Shown here in pieces: positions 17,691 through 26,496 of a DNA stretch of 64,000 nt (position 1 is the first letter of the stretch; every line of letters begins with the position of its first letter). This DNA comes from Curvibacter sp. GWA2_63_95 (GTDB lineage: Bacteria; Pseudomonadota; Gammaproteobacteria; Burkholderiales; Burkholderiaceae_C). The notes under the pieces are model-generated. The model was not told where the DNA came from, did no database searches, and was given only the letters and a program-made list of their open reading frames with translations. Both the position numbers and the translations under genes were made by a program. The DNA lies in contig MGPB01000024.1 of the NCBI GenBank assembly GCA_001795455.1, forward strand, positions 134,015-198,014, given 5' to 3'.

Positions 17691-19760
17691 ATGAAGGCGC
17701 TTCGCGTTGTTGGGTTGGCTGTCATCGCCATCGTGGGCCTGCTGGCCCTGGCTGTGGGCGTGCTCTACGCCTTGTTTGATGGCGACAAGATCAAGGCCGA
17801 GATCAGCCGCACGGTGCTGGAGCAGAAGCAGCGCACGTTGGTGATTGCGGGCCAGCCCAAGCTCTCGGTGTGGCCGAATGTGGGCATTCAGTTGGACGGT
17901 GTGACGCTCTCCGAGCACGCCAGCAAAGACGAGTTTGCCGCGCTGCAATCGGCCCGCATCTCGGTGGCGCTGATGCCGCTGCTGAGCAAGAAAGTGCAGG
18001 TGCGTGCGCTGGACATCGAAGGCCTGAAGCTCACGCTGGTGAAGAAAAAAGACGGCACGCTGAACATTGCCGACCTGCTGGGCCAGCCCACGCCGCCCGA
18101 GGCGGGCAAGCCCGCTGAACCTGCCAAGCCGGCCGAGCCGCTGCAGATTGATGTTTCCAGTATCCGCATTGCCAACGCCCAATTGACGTGGCGCGATGAA
18201 AAGGCGGGCAGCAGCACCGTGTTGTCGAATCTGAGCCTGTCTACCGGCCAGGTGCTGGCGGACACGGGCAAGAAGACGGCTGCGGTAGACAAGCTCAGCC
18301 TGTCGGCCAAGGGCCAGAGCGGCACCGACGCATTTACGGTGGCGCTGGACGCGCCCCAGCTCAGCCTGTCGCCCGAGACATCAGGGGGTGAGGCCATCAC
18401 GCTGTCGGCCACGCTGCAAGGTGTGGGCCGCAACGCCACGGTGAACCTGGTGTTGAACGGCGTACAGGGCAATGCCGATGTGCTGAAGATTGCCAGCCTG
18501 GCGCTGAAGCTGGATGCCAAGGCGGGCGATGCGGCCATCAAGAGCCAGCTGAGTTCGCCCGTAGCGGTGAACGTGGCCGGGCAAAGCGTGGTGCTGGCCA
18601 AGCTTGCTGGCAGCCTGGACCTGGCCCACCCCGGCATGCCCATGAAGAGCGTGACATTCCCCGTCAATGGCAGCCTGAAGGTGGACGCGCTGCAGCAAAC
18701 CGCTGCATTGGAGTTGGCCACGCAGTTTGACGAATCCAAGATCGCCACCAGCGTGAAGGTGGCCAAGTTTGCGCCGCTGGTGCTGGCGTTTGACCTGGAC
18801 GTGGACACGCTCAACGTGGACAAGTACCTGCCACCCAAGCCCGCTGCCGCAGCACCCGCCAAAGAAGCCACTGCCGGCAAAGAGGCACCCATGGACCTGA
18901 GCGCGCTCAAGGGGCACACGGTGAACGGCGCCATCCGCATTGGCGCGCTGCAGGTGTCCCACCTGAAGCTGGAGAAGATCAACGCCAAACTGGCGTTGGC
19001 CGGTGGCAAGCTGGACGTGGCGCCCCTGTCGCTGAACCTGTACGAGGGCAGCACCAGCGGCAGCCTGTCGGTCAATGCCAATGGCAACGCGGTGGCCATC
19101 AAGCAGGCGATGGTGGGCATCAGCATCAACCCGCTGATGAAAGACCTGGTGGCCAAGGACCTGCTGGAGGGCAAGGGCAATGTGACGCTGGACATCAACA
19201 CCCGCGGTGACACGGTGGGCGCCATGAAGAAGGCACTGGGCGGCAGTGCGTCGCTGGCGCTCAAAGACGGCGCCATCAAAGGCATCAACCTCGCGCAAAG
19301 CCTGCGCGATGTGAAAGCCAAGCTGGGCCAGGCCGACAGCACGCAGGCGGCCAATGCGAACCAGAAGACCGATTTCTCGGAGTTGACCGGCTCCTTCAAG
19401 ATCGCGAACGGCGTGGCGCACAACGAGGACCTGGCGATGAAGTCCCCCTTCATCCGCCTGGGCGGCGCGGGCGATGTGGATGTGGGCGCAGGCCAGATGA
19501 ACTACCTGGCCAAGGCCACGGTGGTGGCCAGCGGTGAAGGGCAGGGCGGCAAGGACGCCGGCCAACTCAAGGGCCTGAGCGTGCCGGTGCGCGTGAGTGG
19601 CCCCTTTGAAGCCCTGAGCTACAAGATCGAATTCGGCGCCATGCTGGAAGACGCCACCAAGGCCAAGGTGGAAGAGAAGAAGCAGGAGATCAAGGCCAAG
19701 GCCGAAGAGGCCGTGAAGGACAAGGCCAAGGACTTGTTCAAAGGCTTGCTGGGCAAATAA
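17691..19760 (+). CDS. AsmA family protein
   Basis: A 689-residue envelope protein. It has one N-terminal hydrophobic helix (VVGLAVIAIVGLLALAVGVL) anchoring it in the inner membrane, then a long beta-rich periplasmic part. The N-terminal AsmA block and the C-terminal block (GNVTLDINTRGDTVGAMKKALGG and the KDGAIKGINLAQSLR segment) are typical of the family. It ends in a Lys/Glu/Ala-rich helical tail. AsmA-like proteins are linked to phospholipid transport and outer-membrane assembly; the substrate here is unknown. Confidence 0.9.
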   Translation: MKALRVVGLAVIAIVGLLALAVGVLYALFDGDKIKAEISRTVLEQKQRTLVIAGQPKLSVWPNVGIQLDGVTLSEHASKDEFAALQSARISVALMPLLSKKVQVRALDIEGLKLTLVKKKDGTLNIADLLGQPTPPEAGKPAEPAKPAEPLQIDVSSIRIANAQLTWRDEKAGSSTVLSNLSLSTGQVLADTGKKTAAVDKLSLSAKGQSGTDAFTVALDAPQLSLSPETSGGEAITLSATLQGVGRNATVNLVLNGVQGNADVLKIASLALKLDAKAGDAAIKSQLSSPVAVNVAGQSVVLAKLAGSLDLAHPGMPMKSVTFPVNGSLKVDALQQTAALELATQFDESKIATSVKVAKFAPLVLAFDLDVDTLNVDKYLPPKPAAAAPAKEATAGKEAPMDLSALKGHTVNGAIRIGALQVSHLKLEKINAKLALAGGKLDVAPLSLNLYEGSTSGSLSVNANGNAVAIKQAMVGISINPLMKDLVAKDLLEGKGNVTLDINTRGDTVGAMKKALGGSASLALKDGAIKGINLAQSLRDVKAKLGQADSTQAANANQKTDFSELTGSFKIANGVAHNEDLAMKSPFIRLGGAGDVDVGAGQMNYLAKATVVASGEGQGGKDAGQLKGLSVPVRVSGPFEALSYKIEFGAMLEDATKAKVEEKKQEIKAKAEEAVKDKAKDLFKGLLGK

Positions 19761-19781
19761 TTCCTGCTGCCATACACGAAA

Positions 19782-19837
19782 ATGCTCCTTTTTTAGGAGC
19801 TATTCGTGCAATATCCACGGGGGCTAGAGGCTAATTT
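19782..19837 (+). repeat. Dispersed repeat, copy J (between asmA-like gene and merR)
   Basis: Intergenic full-length copy: AGGAGCTATTCGTGCAATAT followed by CCACGGGGGCTAGAGGC. Its left end forms a small GCTCCT-TTTTT-AGGAGC hairpin. It sits between two convergent genes and may act as a bidirectional transcript end. Confidence 0.8.
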
Positions 19838-19840
19838 TGC

Positions 19841-20314
19841 TTATTTTTTGCCCGAACGTTCGCGCTCGGCCAGATGACCGCGGCAACTGGCGTTGATGAC
19901 GCGCAGTTCGGCCAGTGTGGCGTCGATCTGGGCGCGCTTCGTTTCCAGGTCGGCAATCTCGGCGTCGGTGCGTTCGATGACGTACTGCAGTTGCTGCACG
20001 CGGCCTTCGCCCTGGTCGCCATACAAGTCCAGGTAACGCTTGATCTCGGACAGCGGTGAGCCAATGGCCTTGGCGCGCAGGATGAGCGCCAGGCGCGCGC
20101 GGTCACGCCGGGTGTAGACGCGTGCGCCGTTGATGCGGCGTGGGCTGAGCAGGCCCTTGTCTTCGTAGAAGCGCAGCGCGCGCAGCGTGATGCCGAACTC
20201 GCGGCACAGCTCGGTGATGCCGAACAGCTCGGCCGTGCCCTCGTCGCGGTGGGAGGCGACGAAGGCCTGCGCGTCTGCCACCGTGGTGTCGGTGGCCACG
20301 GGCTTAAATGACAC
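19841..20314 (-). CDS. MerR-family transcriptional regulator, LiuR-like
   Basis: A 157-residue regulator. The winged-helix domain begins FGITELCREFGITLRALRFYEDKGLLSP (about residues 30-57) and continues with NGARVYTRRDRARLALILRAKAIGSPLSEI; a C-terminal dimerisation coiled coil follows. It lacks the metal-binding Cys set of metal sensors and resembles LiuR regulators of branched-chain acyl-CoA catabolism. The start is taken as the GTG at 20314, which overlaps the SCP2 stop by 11 bp; a GTG at 20299 is possible. It is divergent from the carboxylase operon, its probable target. Confidence 0.85.
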   Translation of the reverse strand: MSFKPVATDTTVADAQAFVASHRDEGTAELFGITELCREFGITLRALRFYEDKGLLSPRRINGARVYTRRDRARLALILRAKAIGSPLSEIKRYLDLYGDQGEGRVQQLQYVIERTDAEIADLETKRAQIDATLAELRVINASCRGHLAERERSGKK

Positions 20315-20600
20315 GTTGCAGGCGCATGGCGACGCCCATATCGCCACTGACCTTGAGCTTGCCGGCCATGAAGCCGGTGGCAGGTTCCAGGTCGCCGTCC
20401 AGCAGGGCTTGCAGGTTCTCCAGCGTGATGCCCACGGTGCAATCGGCATCGGTGTTGTCGTTGCTCACGCTGTTGGGGGTGCTCATGCCGTCGATGACGA
20501 TCACGCCGTCGGCGCCCATGTCGAACTTCAGGGTGGCGTTGAGGCCGCTGTCGGCGCCCACTTTGGCGCGGATGGCTTCGGTTGCGGAGGCGAGGGACAT
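20304..20600 (-). CDS. SCP2 sterol-binding-domain protein
   Basis: A 98-residue stand-alone SCP2 domain (MSLASATEAIRAKVGADSGL...), which in known members binds fatty acyl-CoA or other lipids in a hydrophobic tunnel. The motif DADCTVGITLENLQALLDGDLEP and the end GFMAGKLKVSGDMGVAM are diagnostic. The ATG at 20600 has a good upstream AAGGAAACC site; a longer frame has none. Overlap with the LiuR-like gene shows they form one transcript, facing the acyl-CoA operon. Confidence 0.9.
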   Translation of the reverse strand: MSLASATEAIRAKVGADSGLNATLKFDMGADGVIVIDGMSTPNSVSNDNTDADCTVGITLENLQALLDGDLEPATGFMAGKLKVSGDMGVAMRLQRVI

Positions 20601-20694
20601 GGTGGTTTCCTTGTGAGTTGGAGGGAGGTTCGGGCTGGATGGTATCCGCGCAGCATAACGTAAAGCATAGTGAAAACACCTATACGGCAACATG

Positions 20695-20723
20695 TTGACG
20701 TTAACGTAACCGTGGCCTCTAAT
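20695..20723 (+). promoter_or_regulatory. Promoter with overlapping palindromic operator for the acyl-CoA operon
   Basis: TTGACG (20695-20700), 17 bp, then TCTAAT (20718-20723) forms a sigma-70-like promoter 30 bp before the carboxyltransferase start. The perfect palindrome ACGTTAACGT (20698-20707) overlaps the -35 box and resembles LiuR-type sites. The divergent MerR regulator is the likely binder (inference). Confidence 0.6.
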
Positions 20724-20752
20724 GCGACAAGACCTTTGAAGGACCTGTTGCC

Positions 20753-22363
20753 ATGCCCGCTCTCCGCTCCAAGATCAACCCCCGCTCGGCCGGCTTTGCG
20801 GCCAATGCCCTGCGCATGACCGAGCTGCTGGCCGAGGTGCAGCGCCTGGAAGGCCTGGTGATTGCCGAGTCTGAATCCAAGCGAGAGAAGTTCGAGAAGC
20901 GCAAGCAACTGCTGCCGCGTGAACGTGTGGCCCGCTTGCTGGACCGCGGCACACCATTTCTGGAGCTCAGCCGCCTGGCGGGCCTGAACATGCACGACGA
21001 CGACGGCAAGAAAGCTGTGCTGGGCGGCGGCTCCATCGTCGGCATTGGCGTGGTGGCAGGACGGCGCTGCATCGTGTCCGCCAGCGACAGCGCGGTGAAG
21101 GGCGGCACCGTGGCGCCCATGGGCTTGAAGAAAGCGCTGCGCGCGCAGGAGATTGCGCTGGAGAACAAGTTGCCCGTCATCTACCTAGTGGAGAGCGGCG
21201 GCGCCAACCTGATGTACCAGGCCGAGATTTTTGTGGAAGGCGGGCGCAGCTTTGCCAACCAGGCGCGCATGTCGGCCGCGGGCATTCCGCAGATCTCGGT
21301 GGTGCATGGCTCCAGCACGGCGGGCGGTGCGTATCTGCCGGGCCTGTCGGACTACGTGGTGCTGGTGCGCGGGCGCAGCAGCATCTACCTGGCCGGCCCG
21401 CCGCTGGTGAAGGCCGCCATGGGCGAGGACTGCACCGACGACGAGCTGGGCGGTGCCGAGATGCATGCGCAAGTGACCGGCCTGGGCGAGTACCTGACCG
21501 AGGACGACGCCCATGCCATCGCCATGACGCGCGAGCTGATGGACAAGCTGAACTGGGACACCACCCCCGCAGCCACAGCGTTTGCTGCGCCGCTGTTTGA
21601 TGAGCAGGAACTCATGGGCATAGTCCCTGCGGATGAACGCGAGCCCTACGACGTGCGTGAGGTGATTGCGCGCTTGGTGGATGGCTCCGACTTTCTCGAA
21701 TTCAAGGCGAGTTATGCGCCCGAGATGATGTGCGGCCACGCGCGCATCGAGGGGCGTCTGGTCGGCATTCTGGGCAACAACGGGCCCATCCAGCCCACGG
21801 GTTCCACCAAGGCGGCGCAGTTCATCCAGCTGTGTGACCAGAGCGGCACGCCGCTCATTTTTTTGCAAAACACCACGGGGTATATGGTGGGCTCTGCTGC
21901 CGAGCGCGGAGGCGCCATCAAGCATGGCAGCAAGATGATCCAGGCCGTGGCCAACGCGCGCGTGCCCAAATTCACCGTGGTGCTGGGCGGCTCGTATGGC
22001 GCGGGCAACTACGGCATGTGTGGGCGCGGGTTTGATCCGCGCTTCATCTTCAGCTGGCCCACCGCGCGTACCGCGGTGATGGGTGGTGCCCAGGCCGCCA
22101 AGGTGATGGACATCGTCAACCGCGCCAAGGTGGAGCGCATGGGCATGGAGGCCAATGACGAGGCGCTCAAGGCCATGTCCGACGGCTTGCGCCTGCGCCT
22201 GGACAAGGAGAGCGCAGCGCTGTTTGGCACCGCCCGGCTGTGGGACGACGGAATCATCGACCCGCGCGACACGCGCCGCTTGCTGGGCTTGTGCCTGGCG
22301 CTGGCCGCCGAGGCGGAGCAACGCAAGCTCAACGCCAACACCTTTGGCGTGGCCCGCCTCTGA
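20753..22363 (+). CDS. Acyl-CoA carboxylase beta subunit (carboxyltransferase), AtuC-like
   Basis: Biotin-dependent carboxyltransferase of 536 residues. The N half has KGGTVAPMGLKKALR and ESGGANLMYQAEIF, and the C half has LQNTTGYMVG and GGSYGAGNYGMCGRGFDPRF (crotonase-type oxyanion sites). It lacks the DSGGANLPRQ and FPDREHFGRIFFNQANMS segments of methylcrotonyl-CoA carboxylases and instead has VEGGRSFANQARMS, as in geranyl-CoA carboxylase AtuC. Substrate is therefore a branched unsaturated acyl-CoA but not certainly methylcrotonyl-CoA. It is the first gene of a five-gene operon. Confidence 0.88.
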   Translation: MPALRSKINPRSAGFAANALRMTELLAEVQRLEGLVIAESESKREKFEKRKQLLPRERVARLLDRGTPFLELSRLAGLNMHDDDGKKAVLGGGSIVGIGVVAGRRCIVSASDSAVKGGTVAPMGLKKALRAQEIALENKLPVIYLVESGGANLMYQAEIFVEGGRSFANQARMSAAGIPQISVVHGSSTAGGAYLPGLSDYVVLVRGRSSIYLAGPPLVKAAMGEDCTDDELGGAEMHAQVTGLGEYLTEDDAHAIAMTRELMDKLNWDTTPAATAFAAPLFDEQELMGIVPADEREPYDVREVIARLVDGSDFLEFKASYAPEMMCGHARIEGRLVGILGNNGPIQPTGSTKAAQFIQLCDQSGTPLIFLQNTTGYMVGSAAERGGAIKHGSKMIQAVANARVPKFTVVLGGSYGAGNYGMCGRGFDPRFIFSWPTARTAVMGGAQAAKVMDIVNRAKVERMGMEANDEALKAMSDGLRLRLDKESAALFGTARLWDDGIIDPRDTRRLLGLCLALAAEAEQRKLNANTFGVARL

Positions 22364-22399
22364 TTGCAAACCCCATAACAACGACCCGAGAAGACACCC

Positions 22400-23551
22400 A
22401 TGAAATTCACACCAGAACACACCCAAATCTCCGACACCGTGCGCAGGTTTGTTGCCAACGAGATCAACCCCTTCACCGCGGAGTGGGAGAAGGCGGGCAT
22501 CTTCCCCGCGCACGCACTCTTCAAGAAGATGGGGGACCTGGGCCTCTTGGGCATCAAGTACCCCACCGAGTTTGGTGGCATGGGGCTGGACTTCAGCTAC
22601 TCCATGGTGGCGGCTGAGGCCCTGGGCGACTGCAATGTGGGCGGTGTGCCCATGGCCATTGGTGTGCAGACCGATATGTGCACGCCGGCGCTGGCACGTT
22701 TTGGCAGCGACGAGCTGCGCGCCACCTATTTGGCCCCGGCCATTGCGGGCGACATGGTGGGCTGCATCGGTGTGAGTGAGGCGGGCGGCGGATCGGACGT
22801 GGCCGCGCTCAAGACCACGGCGCGCAAGGACGGCGGTGACTACGTCATCAACGGCTCCAAGATGTGGATCACCAACGGCATGCAGGCCGACTGGTGCTGC
22901 CTGCTGGCCAACACCAGCGAAGGCGCGGTGCACAAAAACAAGTCGCTCATCATCGTGCCCATGGATGCGCCGGGCATCACACGCCAAAAGATCGAGAAGA
23001 TTGGCATGCACAGCAGCGACACGGCCCAGCTGTTCTTTGACAACGTGCGCGTGCCCCAGCGCAACCTGATTGGCCAGGAGGGCATGGGCTTCATGCTGCA
23101 AATGTTGCAGTTTCAGGAAGAGCGCTTGTATGGTGCTGCGGGCAGCCTGCGCTCGCTGGACAACCTGATCGACCAGACCATTGCCTATACCCGCGAGCGC
23201 AAGACCTTTGGCCAGCCGATTCTGAACAACCAGGTGGTGCATTTCCGCCTGGCCGAGTTGCGCACCGAGGTGGAGGCCCTGCGCGCACTGACCTACCGCG
23301 CAGTGGAGTCGTATGTGAGCGGCAAGGATGTGACCAAGCTGGCCTCCATGGCCAAGCTCAAGGCAGGGCGCCTGTCGCGTGAAGTGGCGGATAGTTGTCT
23401 GCAATATTGGGGTGGCATGGGCTTCACGGCGGACAACCCCATCTCGCAGGCCTACCGCGACAGCCGCCTGATCTCCATTGGCGGTGGCGCCGACGAGATC
23501 ATGCTGGGCATCATCTGCAAGCTCGAAGGCACCTTGCCTGGCAAAGGCTGA
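22400..23551 (+). CDS. Acyl-CoA dehydrogenase, AtuD-like
   Basis: FAD-dependent dehydrogenase of 383 residues that introduces an alpha,beta double bond into an acyl-CoA. Visible are CIGVSEAGGGSDVAAL and KMWITNGMQADW (FAD/substrate loops), RERKTFGQPILNNQVV and the C-terminal QYWGGMGFTADNPISQAYRDSR. The sequence is closest in memory to citronellyl-CoA dehydrogenase AtuD rather than isovaleryl-CoA dehydrogenase. Position directly after the carboxyltransferase matches the atuC-atuD order. Its stop overlaps the next start (TGATG). Confidence 0.88.
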   Translation: MKFTPEHTQISDTVRRFVANEINPFTAEWEKAGIFPAHALFKKMGDLGLLGIKYPTEFGGMGLDFSYSMVAAEALGDCNVGGVPMAIGVQTDMCTPALARFGSDELRATYLAPAIAGDMVGCIGVSEAGGGSDVAALKTTARKDGGDYVINGSKMWITNGMQADWCCLLANTSEGAVHKNKSLIIVPMDAPGITRQKIEKIGMHSSDTAQLFFDNVRVPQRNLIGQEGMGFMLQMLQFQEERLYGAAGSLRSLDNLIDQTIAYTRERKTFGQPILNNQVVHFRLAELRTEVEALRALTYRAVESYVSGKDVTKLASMAKLKAGRLSREVADSCLQYWGGMGFTADNPISQAYRDSRLISIGGGADEIMLGIICKLEGTLPGKG

Positions 23552-24399
23552 TGCGGACCATGCAGCAACAACTGGATGCTATGCAATTAGGAGCTGTTCG
23601 CGCAGTATCCACGGGCGCTAGCCTGCATATTTGCTTGAATCGACCGGAGGCGCGCAACGCCATGTCGTTGCAGATGGTGGCTGAGCTGCAGCAGGTGCTG
23701 CGCGCGGCGGAGGCCACGGCAGGCACGCCCGGTGCGGTGCGTGTGGTGGTGCTGCGAGGCGAGGGCGGGCACTTCTGTGCTGGGGCCGATCTGAAAGACA
23801 TGGCCGGTGCACGCATGCGGGCCATGCAACGCGCCGAGGGCGAGCCCGATCCGATTGCCGAGGTGAACGCCGCCTTTGGCCACCTGTGTGCCGCCTATGC
23901 CAACACACCATTGGCCGTGGTGGCGGTGCTGGAGGGCGCGGTCATGGGCGGTGGTTTTGGCCTGGCCTGCGTGGCCGATGTCGCCCTTGCCAGCGACACC
24001 GCAGCCTTTCGCCTGCCTGAGACGTCGCTGGGTGTGGTGCCTGCGCAGATTGCTCCGTTTTTGGTGGAGCGCCTGGGTTACTCGCAGGCCAAGCGCTTGG
24101 CCGTGACGGGCGGGCGGCTCGATGCTGCAGGTGCGCTGGCGGTGGGGCTGGTGCATGCGGTGACAAGCCCCGAAGGGATTGCGGCCGCGTTGGACACGAC
24201 CTTGGCCGACATATTGGCGTGCGCGCCAGGCGCTTTGGCTGCCACCAAGGCGCTGATGCGCAAGGCGCGCTTTACCGCTGCGGCTGATTTGGTCACCGAG
24301 GCTGCTGCCATTTTTTCCCACGCGGCCCAAGGGTCCGAGGGGCAAGAGGGCATGACGGCCTTCATTCAGAAACGCAAACCCCAATGGGCTGTGACATGA
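23551..24399 (+). CDS. Enoyl-CoA hydratase/isomerase family protein, AtuE-like
   Basis: Crotonase-fold protein of 282 residues. It has the first oxyanion segment GHFCAGADLKDM and the second GAVMGGGFGLACVADVALA, then FRLPETSLGVVPAQIAPFL, resembling isohexenylglutaconyl-CoA or methylglutaconyl-CoA hydratases. The N-terminus is odd: residues about 9-27 (DAMQLGAVRAVSTGASLHI) are encoded by a dispersed-repeat copy that leads straight into the conserved CLNRPEARNAMS. The ATG overlaps the upstream stop; an ATG at 23581 inside the repeat is an alternative start. Confidence 0.85.
   Translation: MRTMQQQLDAMQLGAVRAVSTGASLHICLNRPEARNAMSLQMVAELQQVLRAAEATAGTPGAVRVVVLRGEGGHFCAGADLKDMAGARMRAMQRAEGEPDPIAEVNAAFGHLCAAYANTPLAVVAVLEGAVMGGGFGLACVADVALASDTAAFRLPETSLGVVPAQIAPFLVERLGYSQAKRLAVTGGRLDAAGALAVGLVHAVTSPEGIAAALDTTLADILACAPGALAATKALMRKARFTAAADLVTEAAAIFSHAAQGSEGQEGMTAFIQKRKPQWAVT
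23577..23634 (+). repeat. Dispersed repeat, copy G (N-terminus of the hydratase)
   Basis: GATGCTATGCAATTAGGAGC, then TGTTCGCGCAGTATCCACGG, then GCGCTAGCCTGCATATTTGC: a near-consensus full-length copy. It is read in frame, sense, as DAMQLGAVRAVSTGASLHIC. Confidence 0.85.
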
Positions 24400-24437
24400 C
24401 ATTTTCCAAACCACGGATGGCCTCGCAGAGCCTGGGT

Positions 24438-24509
24438 GGCAGAGCGTTTTGCTTCGTGTCCCCCGCCCGCTGCGCGGGCTCCTCCTTTACCTACGCAAAA
24501 CGCTCTGCC
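24438..24509. repeat. Large inverted repeat upstream of the biotin carboxylase gene
   Basis: Perfect 15-bp arms GGCAGAGCGTTTTGC (24438-24452) and its complement (24495-24509) enclose an inner GC hairpin (GCCCGC-TGC-GCGGGC, 24465-24479). It sits in the 135-bp gap between hydratase and biotin carboxylase genes, inside an apparent operon. It may be another dispersed palindromic element, a processing site or an attenuator; no second copy is in the window. Confidence 0.75.
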
Positions 24510-24534
24510 GCCCAGCCTCACAGTGGAGTGTTTG

Positions 24535-26496
24535 ATGTTTAGCAAAATCCTGATCGCCAACCGCGGAGAGATCGCCTGCCGCGTTATCCGCACTGCGCGC
24601 AAGCTGGGCTACGCCACCGTGGCCGTGTACAGCGATGCCGACCGTGACGCGCCCCACGTGGCGCTGGCCGATGAAGCCGTGCACATCGGCGCATCGCCGG
24701 CTGCCGAGTCGTACCTGAAGATGGAGGCTATTCTGGACGCCGCCCGCAAGACTGGTGCCGATGCGCTGCACCCGGGCTACGGCTTCCTCAGCGAGAACGC
24801 TGCGTTTGCGCAGGCCTGCGCAGACGCAGGCGTGGTGTTCATCGGCCCACCCGCCAGCGCCATTACCGCCATGGGCGACAAGGCGTTGGCCAAGCGCCGG
24901 ATGCTGGAGGCGGGTGTGCCCTGTGCGCCCGGGTATCTGGGCGCCGACCAGAGCGATGCGGTGCTGACAAAGGAGGCCAAGAAGTTGGGTTACCCGCTGC
25001 TGGTGAAAGCCGTGGCTGGTGGCGGCGGACGCGGCATGCGCCTGGTGCGCAGCGATGCGGAATTGCAGCAAGGGATAGATGGCGCACGCCGTGAAGCCAC
25101 CAGCGCCTTTGGCGATGGCACGCTGATGCTGGAGCGCCTGATTGACAACGGCCGCCATATCGAGATCCAGGTGTTTGCCGATGCACATGGCAACGCGGTG
25201 TATCTGGGTGAGCGCGATTGCACGGCCCAACGCCGTCGTCAAAAAGTGATTGAAGAAGCGCCGTCGCCCGTGGTCAGCCCCGCCATGCGTGCAGCCATGG
25301 GCAAAGACGCCGTCGCCGCCGCGCTGGCCGTGGGCTACCGCGGTGCGGGCACGGTGGAGTTCATCGTGGACGACAAGCTCAAGCACTACTTTCTGGAGAT
25401 GAACACGCGCCTGCAGGTGGAGCACCCGGTGACCGAATGCATCACCGGCTACGACCTGGTGGAGTGGCAGCTGCAGGTGGCCGCGGGCGACGTGCTGCCG
25501 GCGAAGCAAGAGGACATCACACTCACGGGCCACGCCATCGAGGCACGCCTGTATGTGGAAGACCCCTATACCGGCTTTGCGCCACAGACCGGTACCGTGG
25601 CTTGGTGGCAACCCGAACGCGCGCTCCATGGTGGCGTGAGGGTGGACGACGGCATCCGCCAGGGCAGTGTGGTCTCGCCGTTTTACGACCCCATGGTCGC
25701 CAAAGTCATCGTGCACGGCCGAGACCGGGACGACGCCATCCGCCGCCTGCGCGCCGCGCTGGCCAATACGCCCTTGCTGGGCTTGAAGAACAACGGTCGT
25801 TTCTTGAGCGACCTGGTGGACCATCCGGCCTTCCGCAAGGCCGAGATGACGACCAGCCTGATTGACCAGTGGCTGGAGCAGGGCGAGCCCTTGTTGCAGG
25901 CACCGGTTGCCAGTGACGCGGCGTGGGTCGTGGCGGCGGTGGCTTTGGCCATGCAGCACGGCAGCAGCTGGCGTGCCAATAGTGTGGCGTCTTATGGCTT
26001 CCCGCTGCAGACCGGCGACACGGTGCGTGCGGTGCGTGTGTTGCCAGATCGGCATGGCGCAGTCGCGGTCACCATCGACCGCCAGACCACAGCTGCGCGC
26101 GTGTTGCAGTTTGAACAAGGTGTGTTGCGGCTTGAGATTGCCGGGGTGGCACAAACGGCGATTGCCGTGTTTGTCGGGGCTGATCTGCACCTTGCCCACG
26201 CGGGCTACAGCCATGTGTTCACCGAAGTCTCGGCCTTCCCCAATGCCGATGCTTTGAAAGACGCGAGCCGCGCCCGTTCTCCCGTGGCGGGCAAGGTCAC
26301 CCAGGTGCTGGTGGCGCCGGGCGATACCGTGCAGGACGGCCAACAGCTGCTCTGTGTGGAAGCCATGAAGATGGAGATGTGGCTCTGCGCTGAAAGCACG
26401 GGCACGGTGAAGGCGATGTATGCCAAGGCGGGCGACCAGGTCGAGTCCGGCGCTGTGCTGGTCGAGCTGGAACTCAATACGAAGAAGGAAGCATGA
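24535..26496 (+). CDS. Acyl-CoA carboxylase alpha subunit (biotin carboxylase plus BCCP), AtuF/LiuD-like
   Basis: A 653-residue protein that carboxylates its own biotin and passes it to the beta subunit at 20753. Domains: biotin carboxylase (MFSKILIANRGEIACRVIR..., ATP-grasp loop VKAVAGGGGRGMRLV, catalytic FLEMNTRLQVEHPVTE), a BT-like linker, and a C-terminal biotinyl domain with the biotinylated Lys in VEAMKMEM. The start at 24535 was chosen because the family begins there; the upstream in-frame segment overlaps the inverted repeat. The stop overlaps the BKACE start. Confidence 0.93.
   Translation: MFSKILIANRGEIACRVIRTARKLGYATVAVYSDADRDAPHVALADEAVHIGASPAAESYLKMEAILDAARKTGADALHPGYGFLSENAAFAQACADAGVVFIGPPASAITAMGDKALAKRRMLEAGVPCAPGYLGADQSDAVLTKEAKKLGYPLLVKAVAGGGGRGMRLVRSDAELQQGIDGARREATSAFGDGTLMLERLIDNGRHIEIQVFADAHGNAVYLGERDCTAQRRRQKVIEEAPSPVVSPAMRAAMGKDAVAAALAVGYRGAGTVEFIVDDKLKHYFLEMNTRLQVEHPVTECITGYDLVEWQLQVAAGDVLPAKQEDITLTGHAIEARLYVEDPYTGFAPQTGTVAWWQPERALHGGVRVDDGIRQGSVVSPFYDPMVAKVIVHGRDRDDAIRRLRAALANTPLLGLKNNGRFLSDLVDHPAFRKAEMTTSLIDQWLEQGEPLLQAPVASDAAWVVAAVALAMQHGSSWRANSVASYGFPLQTGDTVRAVRVLPDRHGAVAVTIDRQTTAARVLQFEQGVLRLEIAGVAQTAIAVFVGADLHLAHAGYSHVFTEVSAFPNADALKDASRARSPVAGKVTQVLVAPGDTVQDGQQLLCVEAMKMEMWLCAESTGTVKAMYAKAGDQVESGAVLVELELNTKKEA

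Noticed and set aside
21185-26343. Very long antisense open frames opposite the carboxylase and dehydrogenase genes
   Set aside because: They mirror GC-rich codon bias of the real genes, contain no recognisable domains and show His/Gly/Ala-rich nonsense composition.
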